DNA from: SIG607 sp045590395
Lineage (GTDB): Bacteria > Bacillota > Clostridia > Oscillospirales > Acutalibacteraceae
Length of the DNA: 31,784 bases
Direction: 5' to 3'
NCBI GenBank assembly: GCA_045590395.1
Contig: JAZNQX010000136.1
Coordinates: 1-31,784, forward strand
The position numbers and the translations under genes were made by a program. Positions 14,484-22,141 of the stretch are shown in pieces (position 1 is the first letter of the stretch; each line of letters starts with the position of its first letter). The notes below the pieces were generated by a model. That model was given only the letters and a program-made list of their open reading frames with translations, did not search any database and was not told the DNA's origin.

Positions 14484-15455
14484 ATGAAACTTGGTGTTTT
14501 AACAAACCTTCTTGGCGACCAGCCCTTTGAAGAAGCTCTTGCTTACTTCAAATCCATCGGTCTTGAAATGATTGAAGTTGGTGCAGGCGGTTATCCCGGC
14601 ACTCAGCACGCTGACCCTGATGTTTTACTTAATGACGATAAAGCATTAGAGGAGTTCAAGGCTACCGTTGCAAAATACGGTCTTGAAATCAGTTCCCTTA
14701 GCTGTCACGCTAACCCTGTACATCCCAACAAAAAAATTGCTGCTGATTTTGATGCCGCAATTAAGAAAACAATCCTTCTTGCCGAAAAGCTTGGTATTCA
14801 TCAGATAAATACCTTCTCAGGCTGCCCGGGTGACTGTGAAACCAGCGAAAATCCCAACTGGGTTACTTGCGCATGGCCCCCTGAATTCGCTCAGATAGTA
14901 GAATGGCAGTGGAAAGAGAAGCTTATTCCCTACTGGAAAGAAACCGTTAAATTTGCAAAAGAACACGGTGTTGACAAAATTGCATTTGAAATGCACCCCG
15001 GTTTTTGTGTATATAACCCTGAAACTCTGCTTCGTTTACGTAAAGCAGTCGGTCCCGAAATCGGCGCTAACCTTGACCCCAGCCATTTAATCTGGCAAGG
15101 AATGGACCCTGTTGCCGTAATTAAAGAGCTTGGTAAGGAAAACGCTATTTTCCATTTCCATGCTAAAGACACTAAAATTGACAAATATAACACTGCAGTG
15201 AACGGTTGTAACGACTATAAATCATATACTGATTTTGCCGGTCGTTCCTGGTCGTTTAGAGCAGTTGGATATGGTAATGATATTTCCTACTGGAAAGATA
15301 TTATCAGCGCTCTTGCTATTGTTGGTTACGATTATGCAATCAGCATTGAGCATGAAGACGGTCTTATGGCTCCCAAGGAAGGTCTTGAAAAGGCTGTTGG
15401 CGTATTAAAGAGCTGCTTGATTAAGGAAAGCAACTGCAATATGTGGTGGGCATAA
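14484..15455 (+). CDS. Sugar phosphate isomerase/epimerase (AP-endonuclease-2-like TIM barrel)
   Basis: The protein has 323 residues of the xylose-isomerase-like TIM-barrel superfamily, which isomerises or epimerises sugars or their phosphates with a divalent metal. Landmarks are MIEVGAGGYPGTQH, SLSCHANPVHP, NTFSGCPGD, IAFEMHPGF (metal-ligand Glu), GANLDPSHLIWQ (Asp and His), FHFHAKDT (His) and ISIEHEDG (final Glu), so the usual Glu-Asp-His-Glu metal set is present. The C-terminus MWWA recurs in this group. The natural substrate is unknown. It has its own consensus promoter and a strong shared terminator, which fits a well-expressed single gene. GalK lies beyond the terminator on the other strand, so a functional link is not implied. 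Confidence 0.88.
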   Translation: MKLGVLTNLLGDQPFEEALAYFKSIGLEMIEVGAGGYPGTQHADPDVLLNDDKALEEFKATVAKYGLEISSLSCHANPVHPNKKIAADFDAAIKKTILLAEKLGIHQINTFSGCPGDCETSENPNWVTCAWPPEFAQIVEWQWKEKLIPYWKETVKFAKEHGVDKIAFEMHPGFCVYNPETLLRLRKAVGPEIGANLDPSHLIWQGMDPVAVIKELGKENAIFHFHAKDTKIDKYNTAVNGCNDYKSYTDFAGRSWSFRAVGYGNDISYWKDIISALAIVGYDYAISIEHEDGLMAPKEGLEKAVGVLKSCLIKESNCNMWWA

Positions 15456-15467
15456 ATTCATAAAAAT

Positions 15468-15495
15468 AAACGGTGGTAATTATTTACCACCGTTT
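15468..15495. terminator. Bidirectional terminator between the sugar isomerase gene and galK
   Basis: The arms CGGTGGTAA (15471-15479) and TTACCACCG (15484-15492), extended by AAA/TTT, have a 4-base loop. Five T residues follow on the plus strand and TTTATTTTT on the minus strand, so it can serve both convergent genes. Confidence 0.9.
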
Positions 15496-15507
15496 TTCTT
15501 ATGTAAT

Positions 15508-16788
15508 TTACTCAGGAAGTATTTCACATCCGCCTTTTGAACGAATAGAAAGTACACAGCAGCTTCCCTCTCCAAAGGCATCTTCAATCATTTTTGAATA
15601 CTCATCAATTCTGTCGCTTGGTATATAGCACTGTATAGTTCCTGCAAATCCTCCGCCGTGAACTCGACAAGCGCCGTCACCGTTTAAAAACATTTCGGTA
15701 AGAGAAAGCGCAAGACAAAGTCCTTGATTTTTAATATTGCTTATGGAATATACATTCTGCAAATACTTGTATGATGAATCGCCTGATTCATTTACAAGGT
15801 CAAGAAAATGTGAGAAATTATCCTGCTTTAAAGCTTCTTTTTGTTCCTTAGCGCGTTCATTTTCATTAAAGAAATGAATAGCTCTGAGCACAGCTCTGTC
15901 ACCGAATTTTTCCCGAAGATGTGAAATTGAGGAATAAAACTCGGCTGTATCAACTTCTCTAAGGAAATCTTTACCGAAATATCTGCTTATTTCTCTGCAT
16001 TCAACCGTTATATCGGCATAATCACGGGTTAAGTCAGAATGGTCGCCGTGTGTATCAACAACACAAAGAGTATAGCCCTGCTTTTCAATATCAAAATCAA
16101 TCTGCTCAACAACAGGCTGTGTGGGGTCAGCAAAATCAATTGCGGTAAAACCGCCGTTTGACGATGCCATCTGGTCAAGCAAACCGCAAGGCTTACCGAA
16201 ATAATCACGTTCAGCCTTTTGAGAGATTTTTGCAATCTCTATACTGTCAACAACAGAATTATTAAACAAACCGTTTAATATGTTGCAGATAAGCACTTCA
16301 TAAGCAGCAGATGATGAAAGACCTGAACCGCCCAGAACATCAGATGTGGTATATCCGCAAAAACCGCCGATACTATATCCCAACTTTTTAAAATTAGCGC
16401 AACAACCACGTATCAGAGCACTTGTTTTACCGAACTCAGCCTCGTTGGCGTCAAGGTCGGTTATATCAACTGCATCTACTTTAAAGCCCTCAGACTCAAT
16501 TTTAACAATATTATCATCTGTTTTGGCTACAACGCCGATAACGTCAAGATTAATACTTCCTGTAACAACTCTGCCGTGCTGATGGTCTGTGTGATTACCG
16601 CCAACCTCTGTTCTGCCCGGTGCAGAAAAGATGCGAACATCTTCTCTATCCCCGAAAAATTCAACAAATTTTTCAAGAGCTGAAATATAACGAGCGCGGG
16701 AACAAGTTACATTATTTCGGTATAATTCTTTAAAAATCTTATCGAATTTGCCACTCTTTATTGCATCTTTTAACTGCTTAGTATTCAA
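15508..16788 (-). CDS. galK: Galactokinase (GHMP kinase family)
   Basis: The enzyme phosphorylates galactose to galactose-1-phosphate, the first Leloir step. It has about 426 residues. The signature near 57-72 reads APGRTEVGGNHTDHQHG, the clostridial variant of GRVNLIGEHTDYN, and the GHMP ATP motif LGGSGLSSSAAYE lies at about 152-164; a C-terminal VHGGGFAGTIQCY corresponds to motif 3. It starts with TTG: the frame is open to TTG 16797, but that codon touches the AAAGG site, whereas TTG 16788 lies nine bases after it, so I chose 16788; this is not certain. It follows ackA by fewer than 20 bases on the same strand, with no galT or galE in the window. A related sugar kinase of the same family cannot be fully excluded. 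Confidence 0.9.
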   Translation of the reverse strand: MNTKQLKDAIKSGKFDKIFKELYRNNVTCSRARYISALEKFVEFFGDREDVRIFSAPGRTEVGGNHTDHQHGRVVTGSINLDVIGVVAKTDDNIVKIESEGFKVDAVDITDLDANEAEFGKTSALIRGCCANFKKLGYSIGGFCGYTTSDVLGGSGLSSSAAYEVLICNILNGLFNNSVVDSIEIAKISQKAERDYFGKPCGLLDQMASSNGGFTAIDFADPTQPVVEQIDFDIEKQGYTLCVVDTHGDHSDLTRDYADITVECREISRYFGKDFLREVDTAEFYSSISHLREKFGDRAVLRAIHFFNENERAKEQKEALKQDNFSHFLDLVNESGDSSYKYLQNVYSISNIKNQGLCLALSLTEMFLNGDGACRVHGGGFAGTIQCYIPSDRIDEYSKMIEDAFGEGSCCVLSIRSKGGCEILPE

Positions 16789-16806
16789 AACAAACAACCT
16801 TTCAAA

Positions 16807-18000
16807 TTAGGAAATTAAAGCAAGTGTATCACGTGCAATAGCAAGTTCTTCGTTTGTAGGAATAACGAATACATCAACCTTGGAATCATCGGTAGAAATC
16901 TTAATTTCCTGACCGCGAACATGGTTTTTCTCGTTATCAATTTTAACACCAAGATAGCCTAAGTTTTCACATACATATTCGCGAAGCTCAGGGTCATTTT
17001 CGCCAATACCAGCAGTGAACGCGATAGCGTCAACACCATTCATAGCGGCAACATAAGAACCAACAAATTTTAGAATCTGATATCTCTGCATATCAACAGC
17101 AAGCTTAGCTCTCTCGTTTCCTGCATCGGCAGCAGCGCATACGTCACGGTTATCATTAGAGATGCCCGAAACACCGAGCATACCTGATTTTTTATTACAG
17201 ATATCATTAATCTGTGCAGGTGTAAGGTTTTCTTTTTCTGCAATAAAGGTAAGTGCAGAGGGGTCAAGTGTACCTGTTCTGGTGCCCATCATAAAGCCGT
17301 CAAGAGGTGTAAAGCCCATTGAAGTATCACAGCAAACGCCGTCTTTAACTGCAGTAATGGAAGCACCGTTACCTATATGACAAACAATAATCTTTAATTC
17401 CTTCTTGTCCTTGTTTTCAAGAACAGCAACACGGTCGCTGACAAAGTGATGAGATGTGCCGTGAGCACCGTATTTTCTAACGCCGTACTTCTCATAATAC
17501 TCATAAGGTAATGCAAACATATAAACCTTGGGCTCCATTGTCTGATGGAAAGAGGTATCAAACACAGCAACCTGAGGAATTTGCTCGCCGAAGGTTTTAA
17601 TGCAGGCTTTAATAGCAAGAACGTGAGCAGGGTTATGAAGAGGTGCTAAAGCGCCAAGTTCATCAATCTGGTCAAGAACTTTTGGAGTGATGATGCAGGA
17701 TTTTGAGAAGATGCTACCACCCTGCACTATTCTGTGACCGATAGCCGAAATTTCATCAAAGGAATCTATAACCTTAGCTTCGCTCTTTGTCATTGCATAA
17801 ACAACAGCTTCGAAAGCCTCGGTATGTGTGGGCATAGCGGTATCAGCCGCATATTCCCTGCCGTCAGCAGCCTTGTGCTTGATAGCACCGGTTGTACCGA
17901 TTCTCTCACAAATACCCTTTGCAAGTACAGATTCAGTTTCCATATCGATAAGCTGATACTTAAGTGAGGAACTACCTGCGTTTACAACAAAAATTTTCAT
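16807..18000 (-). CDS. ackA: Acetate kinase
   Basis: AckA converts acetyl phosphate and ADP to acetate and ATP, the ATP-yielding end of fermentation. Its 397 residues match the family length. The N-terminal NAGSSSLKYQL, central HNPAHVLAI, VFDTSFHQTM, YGAHGTSHHFVS with the active-site His, HIGNGASITAV and the C-terminal GIGENDPELRE are all present. The ATG has AGGAGT about eight bases upstream and lies behind a leader of about 95 bases. Its usual partner pta is absent from the window; galK follows instead in the same operon. It is divergent from tmcAL, an enzyme that uses acetate, a neighbourhood I recall from other Clostridia. Confidence 0.97.
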   Translation of the reverse strand: MKIFVVNAGSSSLKYQLIDMETESVLAKGICERIGTTGAIKHKAADGREYAADTAMPTHTEAFEAVVYAMTKSEAKVIDSFDEISAIGHRIVQGGSIFSKSCIITPKVLDQIDELGALAPLHNPAHVLAIKACIKTFGEQIPQVAVFDTSFHQTMEPKVYMFALPYEYYEKYGVRKYGAHGTSHHFVSDRVAVLENKDKKELKIIVCHIGNGASITAVKDGVCCDTSMGFTPLDGFMMGTRTGTLDPSALTFIAEKENLTPAQINDICNKKSGMLGVSGISNDNRDVCAAADAGNERAKLAVDMQRYQILKFVGSYVAAMNGVDAIAFTAGIGENDPELREYVCENLGYLGVKIDNEKNHVRGQEIKISTDDSKVDVFVIPTNEELAIARDTLALIS

Positions 18001-18077
18001 AAAATTAACTCCTATCCGCCGAGGCGATTTTTTCGTGTTGATAATTCTTTTCCGTTATGCTAAAATAACATAAAGAT

Positions 18078-18106
18078 TTATTAACATAAACTAACTATTA
18101 TATAAT
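18078..18106 (+). promoter_or_regulatory. Possible promoter of tmcAL
   Basis: A perfect TATAAT (18101-18106) has a weak TTATTA (18078-18083) 17 bp upstream. The box overlaps, on the other strand, the -10 box of ackA, so the two promoters would exclude one another. The 157-bp gap holds nothing else clear apart from a small GTTAT/ATAAC hairpin (18054-18069). Confidence 0.4.
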
Positions 18107-18130
18107 AATAGATTTCATTTAAGTTTTCAA
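18102..18130 (-). promoter_or_regulatory. Vegetative promoter of ackA-galK
   Basis: On the minus strand there is TTGAAA (18125-18130), a 17-bp spacer and TATTAT (18102-18107). The predicted start near 18095 gives a leader of about 95 bases before ackA. Confidence 0.6.
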
Positions 18131-18157
18131 GTATTTATTTAAAAAAGGAGGCAGAAT

Positions 18158-19330
18158 ATGGTCAGCGGTGTTATATGCGAGTTCAATCCTTTTCATAACG
18201 GACATAAATATTTACTGGGCTCTGCAAGACGTAACAGCAGTAAGGTTATCTGTGTGATGAGCGGTAATTTTACACAGCGCGGTGAAATCGCGCTGTATGA
18301 AAAGCACGTTCGTGCTGAAATGGCATTAAAAAACGGTGCCGACCTGGTTATTTCTCTGCCTGTGGGCTGGTCAATGTCCGGTGCCGAAAATTTCGCTTTT
18401 GGCGGTATTTCTCTGCTAAACAGTACAGGGATTGTAGAACGTCTTGTTTTTGGCTGTGAAAACAATAATCTTGATTTATTAAAGCAAACTGCAAGTCTTT
18501 TAAATGACAATTCAGTTTTAGACAGCATAAAGAAAAATGCCGATACGGGAATAACCTTTGCAAAAGCAAGAGAAAATGCAATAGCACAAATTTCTCCCCC
18601 TTGCGCTGATATTCTTACAAAGCCTAATAACATTCTTGCGGTTCAGTATTTACTTTCTGCAGAAAATATAGGCTTTAAAGGTGAGTTTTTACCCGTTTGT
18701 CGCGTTGGTGCTGAGCATGACAGCAAAGAAACTTCCAATAATTTTTCAAGTGCGTCAAATATTCGCGAACATATATTAAAAAATGACTTTGAGTGTGTTT
18801 TAAACCTTGTTCCAAGTAACATTATAAACACTTTAAAAAGCGCACCACATACTGATTTTTCTTTGCTTGACAAGGCAGTTCTTTTTAAGCTCAGAGCCTT
18901 AACCCTTGATGATATAAAAAATCTTCCCGATATCAGTGAAGGCATCGAAAACCGAATTTTTGAAAATATCAAATCTGCCACTTGCTTTGAAGAGTTACTG
19001 TCAAATATAAAAACAAAACGCTATACAATGGCAAGAATCCGCAGAATACTGATGTGCGCCGCTTTTGGTATTGATAATTCCTATATTAAGAAAAAACCGC
19101 CGTACATTAAAATTCTGGGCTATAATGATACAGGCAAAGAAATGCTGACAGATATTTCAAAAAATTCTGATATTCCGCTTATTATAAATTCAAAAGATAC
19201 CGATAAGCTTGATGATTTCGGCAAAAAGGTTTTCGAAAGCGAGATGCTGTCAACAGATTTATTTTCATTAGCTTACACAACACCGCTTGACTGCGGTACA
19301 GAGCTTACCATTCCGATAGTTAAAATTTAA
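18158..19330 (+). CDS. tmcAL: tRNA(Met) cytidine acetate ligase TmcAL (YlbM family)
   Basis: TmcAL makes N4-acetylcytidine at the wobble base of elongator tRNA-Met, using acetate and ATP. The protein has 390 residues, normal for the family. The nucleotidyltransferase signature GVICEFNPFHNGHKYLL holds the HxGH motif near residues 13-16, followed by VMSGNFTQRGE, KHVRAEMALKNGADLVISLP and YTMARIRR towards the C-terminus. The ATG follows AAGGAGG. It is transcribed away from ackA, whose product forms acetate, so a link between acetate level and wobble modification is plausible but not shown. It ends at a strong hairpin shared with radA. Confidence 0.94.
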   Translation: MVSGVICEFNPFHNGHKYLLGSARRNSSKVICVMSGNFTQRGEIALYEKHVRAEMALKNGADLVISLPVGWSMSGAENFAFGGISLLNSTGIVERLVFGCENNNLDLLKQTASLLNDNSVLDSIKKNADTGITFAKARENAIAQISPPCADILTKPNNILAVQYLLSAENIGFKGEFLPVCRVGAEHDSKETSNNFSSASNIREHILKNDFECVLNLVPSNIINTLKSAPHTDFSLLDKAVLFKLRALTLDDIKNLPDISEGIENRIFENIKSATCFEELLSNIKTKRYTMARIRRILMCAAFGIDNSYIKKKPPYIKILGYNDTGKEMLTDISKNSDIPLIINSKDTDKLDDFGKKVFESEMLSTDLFSLAYTTPLDCGTELTIPIVKI

Positions 19331-19356
19331 AAAGCAGACTTTTTAGTCTGCTTTTT
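19329..19356. terminator. Bidirectional terminator between tmcAL and radA
   Basis: The arms AAAAAGCAGACT (19329-19340) and AGTCTGCTTTTT (19345-19356) pair perfectly around TTTT. The plus strand has seven T residues after the core; on the minus strand the A/T flank provides five. Confidence 0.9.
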
Positions 19357-19360
19357 TTAC

Positions 19361-20719
19361 TTATAAATTATTTATAGCTTCACGAAGTGAAGAAACGCCG
19401 ATTACTTTTATTCCGTCAGGAATCTCCCCTGCTTTTCTAAGCGCAGATTTAGGTACTATACACTTTGTAAAGCCAAGACGCGCCGCCTCTTTTATACGCG
19501 TATACGGACGGGAAACCGAACGTACTTCACCTGAAAGACCGATTTCACCAAAGGCTATAGTTTTTTCGTCAATTATAATATCTTTCAGCCCCGAAACAAG
19601 CGAAAGTGCAATGGCAAGGTCAGCGGCAGGCTCGTCAAGGCGCAAACCACCTGCAACATTTATGTATACATCTAAATTTGAAAAATACATACCTATACGT
19701 TTTTCAAGCACAGCAAGAATCAGACTAAGTCTGTTATAATCAAAGCCTGTGGATACCCGTCTGGGATTCCCAAAACCAGTTGTAGTAACCAAGGCTTGTA
19801 CTTCGGAGAGAATCGGTCTTGTTCCCTCAAGCACACAGGCAATACAGCTTCCGGAAATGTTCTTTGACCTGCCCGATAAAAGTGCCGCCGACGGATTTTC
19901 AACCTGGTAAAGTCCTTTATCACTCATTTCAAAAACACCGATTTCATTGGTAGAGCCATAACGGTTTTTAATAGCTCTGAGTATTCTGTAAGACTGATTT
20001 CTCTCGCCCTCAAAATACAAAACGGTATCTACAATATGTTCTAAAATTTTGGGACCTGCAATATCGCCGCTTTTATTAACGTGACCCACAATAAAAATAG
20101 GGATATTATGAGTTTTGCAAACTCTAAGAAACATATTGGTTGATTCTCTTACCTGCAAAATACTGCCTGCCGATGAGGAAATTTCGCTAATTTGCATTGT
20201 TTGAATAGAGTCGATTATAATTAGGTCGGGCTTTATGGAAGCAATATATTCGCATATTAACTGCGTATCGGTTTCAGCCATTATAAGTAAATTTGAGCAG
20301 TTAACATCAAGTCGCTCAGCGCGTAGCTTTATCTGAGTAATCGACTCTTCGCCCGAAACATAAAGTATTTTTTTATCATTCGGAAAATTGCCTGCAACCT
20401 GAAGAAGAATTGTTGACTTACCAATGCCGGGGTCACCGCTGAGCAGTACAACCGAACCATTAACAATTCCGCCGCCAAGCACACCGTCCAGTTCTTTAAT
20501 ACCGGTTAGGGTACGCTTTTCATCGGTAAAGGAAATATCTGATATAGGGATGGCCTTTACAGCAGAAATCTGCTTTAAAGGTAAACTTTTTTTCTCGGTT
20601 TCAAGTATGGTTTCTTCAAGTGTGTTCCATTCGCCACAGCCACTGCATCTGCCACTCCATTTTGCAAATTGCTGCCCACAGCTTGAACAAATAAAACCGG
20701 TTTTAATTTTTCCAGACAT
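19361..20719 (-). CDS. radA: DNA repair protein RadA
   Basis: RadA is a RecA-like, DnaB-type motor that drives branch migration during recombination. Its 452 residues match the family. The N-terminal zinc finger has Cys11, Cys14, Cys25 and Cys28; Walker A is GDPGIGKST (95-103); the RadA signature reads KNRYG (251-255) where most members have KNRFG, a conservative change. The C-terminal Lon-protease-like domain (about 300-450) lacks a catalytic Ser, as expected. The ATG has AAGG seven bases upstream. It follows cwlD by 11 bases and is probably read from the cwlD promoter; it ends at the terminator shared with tmcAL. Confidence 0.96.
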   Translation of the reverse strand: MSGKIKTGFICSSCGQQFAKWSGRCSGCGEWNTLEETILETEKKSLPLKQISAVKAIPISDISFTDEKRTLTGIKELDGVLGGGIVNGSVVLLSGDPGIGKSTILLQVAGNFPNDKKILYVSGEESITQIKLRAERLDVNCSNLLIMAETDTQLICEYIASIKPDLIIIDSIQTMQISEISSSAGSILQVRESTNMFLRVCKTHNIPIFIVGHVNKSGDIAGPKILEHIVDTVLYFEGERNQSYRILRAIKNRYGSTNEIGVFEMSDKGLYQVENPSAALLSGRSKNISGSCIACVLEGTRPILSEVQALVTTTGFGNPRRVSTGFDYNRLSLILAVLEKRIGMYFSNLDVYINVAGGLRLDEPAADLAIALSLVSGLKDIIIDEKTIAFGEIGLSGEVRSVSRPYTRIKEAARLGFTKCIVPKSALRKAGEIPDGIKVIGVSSLREAINNL

Positions 20720-20730
20720 AATACTACCTT

Positions 20731-21426
20731 CTATACATAAGATTTTATAATTCCGTCAAAAATCGAAAATGCCATTTGTTTCTGATATTCAGTATTCTTT
20801 AATTTTTGCAGTTCTTCAGCATTACTTAAAAAACCGCATTCGACAATAATACAGGGTGTATATGCATTATACAGCAAATATGTACTCTTGGTTCCCTGCT
20901 TAATAACCCGCTCATTTTCGGGTTGCAAAATAGTCTTTATAGAATTTTGAATAGATAAGCTTATTGTTTTAGCCTTATCAAAAGACGGTGAATAAAAAAC
21001 CTGAGCCCCGTTTGCAGAACCCGAAGTAAATTTATTAAGGTGCACACTTACATATATACTACTTGGATACTGTTTCATAAGATTCAATCTGTTTGTTAAA
21101 TCGCTCTTTTTTCTGTTAGCAATAGCGGCATCTGAATTATCCTCAGTACCCGTATCCTCGGTTCGCGTGTATATAACCTCATAACCGTGAAAAGACAGCA
21201 TTTCACCTAAAGTTAAAGCAATATTCAAATTGATATCTTTCTCAACAGTTCCGTCATCTGCAACAGCACCGCCATCAAACCCGCCGTGGCCGGCATCAAT
21301 AATTATAATCTTCTTATCACTTATATCGGCCTGAGCAGGAACACTGACTTTATAGTTATATCTGACTAAGGAACAGCAAAGTATAATAACTATTAATAAA
21401 ATGCCGAGTAAAAATCTTTTAATCAA
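20731..21426 (-). CDS. cwlD: N-acetylmuramoyl-L-alanine amidase CwlD (spore cortex)
   Basis: CwlD removes the peptide from muramic acid, a step in making muramic-delta-lactam, which marks spore cortex for germination enzymes. It has 231 residues: an N-terminal membrane anchor (about 4-20) and an Amidase_3 domain with zinc ligands His47 (IDAGHGG), Glu62 and His129 (VSVHLN) and catalytic Glu196 (VECGFLSN). The short length, single anchor and absence of binding repeats fit CwlD rather than a cell-separation amidase. The start is TTG with a strong GAGGGG site about nine bases upstream. A 21-bp palindrome sits just ahead of that site, between it and an extended -10 promoter. RadA follows. Confidence 0.88.
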   Translation of the reverse strand: MIKRFLLGILLIVIILCCSLVRYNYKVSVPAQADISDKKIIIIDAGHGGFDGGAVADDGTVEKDINLNIALTLGEMLSFHGYEVIYTRTEDTGTEDNSDAAIANRKKSDLTNRLNLMKQYPSSIYVSVHLNKFTSGSANGAQVFYSPSFDKAKTISLSIQNSIKTILQPENERVIKQGTKSTYLLYNAYTPCIIVECGFLSNAEELQKLKNTEYQKQMAFSIFDGIIKSYV

Positions 21427-21439
21427 AATAATTGCCCCC

Positions 21440-21460
21440 TCACATATAAATTATATGTGA
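21440..21460. repeat. Perfect 21-bp palindrome in the cwlD leader
   Basis: The half-sites TCACATATAA (21440-21449) and TTATATGTGA (21451-21460) are exact reverse complements around one central base. It begins about seven bases after the predicted transcript start and touches the Shine-Dalgarno run. It is an operator candidate; as RNA, a one-base loop would have to open. On the minus strand it also contains CATATAAT, one change from the SigE -10 consensus CATACAAT. Confidence 0.5.
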
Positions 21461-21473
21461 ATGCAACAATTTA

Positions 21474-21501
21474 ATTATAACATTTTATTAAAATTAATCA
21501 A
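21474..21501 (-). promoter_or_regulatory. Extended -10 promoter of cwlD-radA
   Basis: On the minus strand there is TTGATT (21496-21501), a 16-bp spacer and TATAAT (21474-21479) preceded by TGT, an extended -10 element. The predicted start is near 21467. It lies just downstream of the terminator of the previous operon. Confidence 0.6.
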
Positions 21502-21512
21502 CAGTATAAAAT

Positions 21513-21540
21513 AAAAATAAGAGCTAAAGCTCTTATTTTT
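21513..21540 (-). terminator. Terminator of the queA-tgt-yajC operon
   Basis: The arms 21513-21524 and 21529-21540 (GCTCTTATTTTT and complement) pair over 12 bp with a 4-base loop; A/T flanks give the U tract. The hairpin includes the stop codon of the 35-codon ORF. Confidence 0.8.
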
Positions 21541-21640
21541 CTTCATTTTCATTATTAAGCAATGCCGCATCTTCTGCAATAAGATTAATTAGTTTTCTAT
21601 ATATTTCAATTTCCCTTTCCAAAGCATCGTTATTATCCAC
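21533..21640 (-). CDS. Small acidic 35-residue protein, unknown
   Basis: A GTG start at 21640 has GGAGTG five to six bases upstream, and the frame ends in TAA inside the operon terminator. The peptide begins MDNNDALEREIEIYRKLIN and ends LLNNENEEK; it is largely helical and acidic. Its length and helical start recall Spo0E-like phosphatases, but the SQELD signature is absent, so I do not assign that. It is the last gene after the TIGR04086 protein. A good ribosome site and the exact fit against the terminator support a real gene; there is no homology evidence. Confidence 0.5.
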   Translation of the reverse strand: MDNNDALEREIEIYRKLINLIAEDAALLNNENEEK

Positions 21641-21684
21641 TTTATCACTCCAAAATGCAAGATATTAAGAGTATTGACAAAACT

Positions 21685-22092
21685 TTATTTTAAATACTTT
21701 AAATTCTGCTTTTTATTAACCTGAATAATGCCGGCAATTCCGCCCGACAAAAGAGATGATAAAAGATGAAAAAGGCTGGATAAGGTAAATCCTTTATCGC
21801 TTATAATAAGTGATGCAATAAATACAATTATATATATTGCCGCACCAAGCAAAACGCCATTTAAAAAGCCTTTGGATTTTATCTTAGAAACATAAAAAAA
21901 TGCTGATAAAAATGTACCGATTATAAGAGAAATTGTTGCAAAAATACCGTTATAAAAGCCCTGCAAATCTAAAACGGTTATCACCAGCGCAAACAAAAAC
22001 AGAGAAACCAAGGTCATAACTACGCCCAAAAGAAGAAAAATAACAAAGCGCACAACACCTGAGTAATCTTGATTTTTCAGAAACTTAAACAT
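21685..22092 (-). CDS. TIGR04086-type small membrane protein
   Basis: The protein has 135 residues and four hydrophobic helices (about 14-40, 48-70, 76-98 and 105-125). Its length, its lysine-rich tail and its place next to yajC and tgt match the TIGR04086 family of Clostridia, which often lies by the six-cysteine peptide gene (SCIFF). That peptide is not found here. The function is unknown. The ATG follows GAGGGGG by six or seven bases, but this ribosome site lies in the 3' arm of a 10-bp hairpin, which could lower translation. Confidence 0.85.
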   Translation of the reverse strand: MFKFLKNQDYSGVVRFVIFLLLGVVMTLVSLFLFALVITVLDLQGFYNGIFATISLIIGTFLSAFFYVSKIKSKGFLNGVLLGAAIYIIVFIASLIISDKGFTLSSLFHLLSSLLSGGIAGIIQVNKKQNLKYLK

Positions 22093-22098
22093 AAAAAT

Positions 22099-22127
22099 CC
22101 CCCTCGTAGAATTTTATTACGAGAGGG
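22099..22127 (-). promoter_or_regulatory. Hairpin between yajC and the TIGR04086 gene that covers the ribosome site
   Basis: On the minus strand CCCTCTCGTA (22118-22127) pairs over ten positions (one G-U) with TACGAGGGGG (22099-22108) around a 9-base loop. The 3' arm includes the GGGGG ribosome site and is followed by ATTTTT, so it could act as a weak terminator or as a translation gate. Confidence 0.55.
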
Positions 22128-22141
22128 ATAATTTTTAGAAC

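Noticed and set aside
18054..18069. Small GTTAT/ATAAC hairpin in the ackA leader as a riboswitch or attenuator
   Set aside because: Only five A/T-rich pairs, no T run and no alternative pairing; it is most likely chance.
21533..21640. Spo0E-like phosphatase for the 35-residue ORF
   Set aside because: Size and helical start fit, but the SQELD signature and the second helix are absent.
21533..22092. SCIFF six-cysteine peptide and its maturase next to the TIGR04086 gene
   Set aside because: This neighbourhood holds them in many Clostridia, but no cysteine-rich short ORF or radical-SAM gene is present here.
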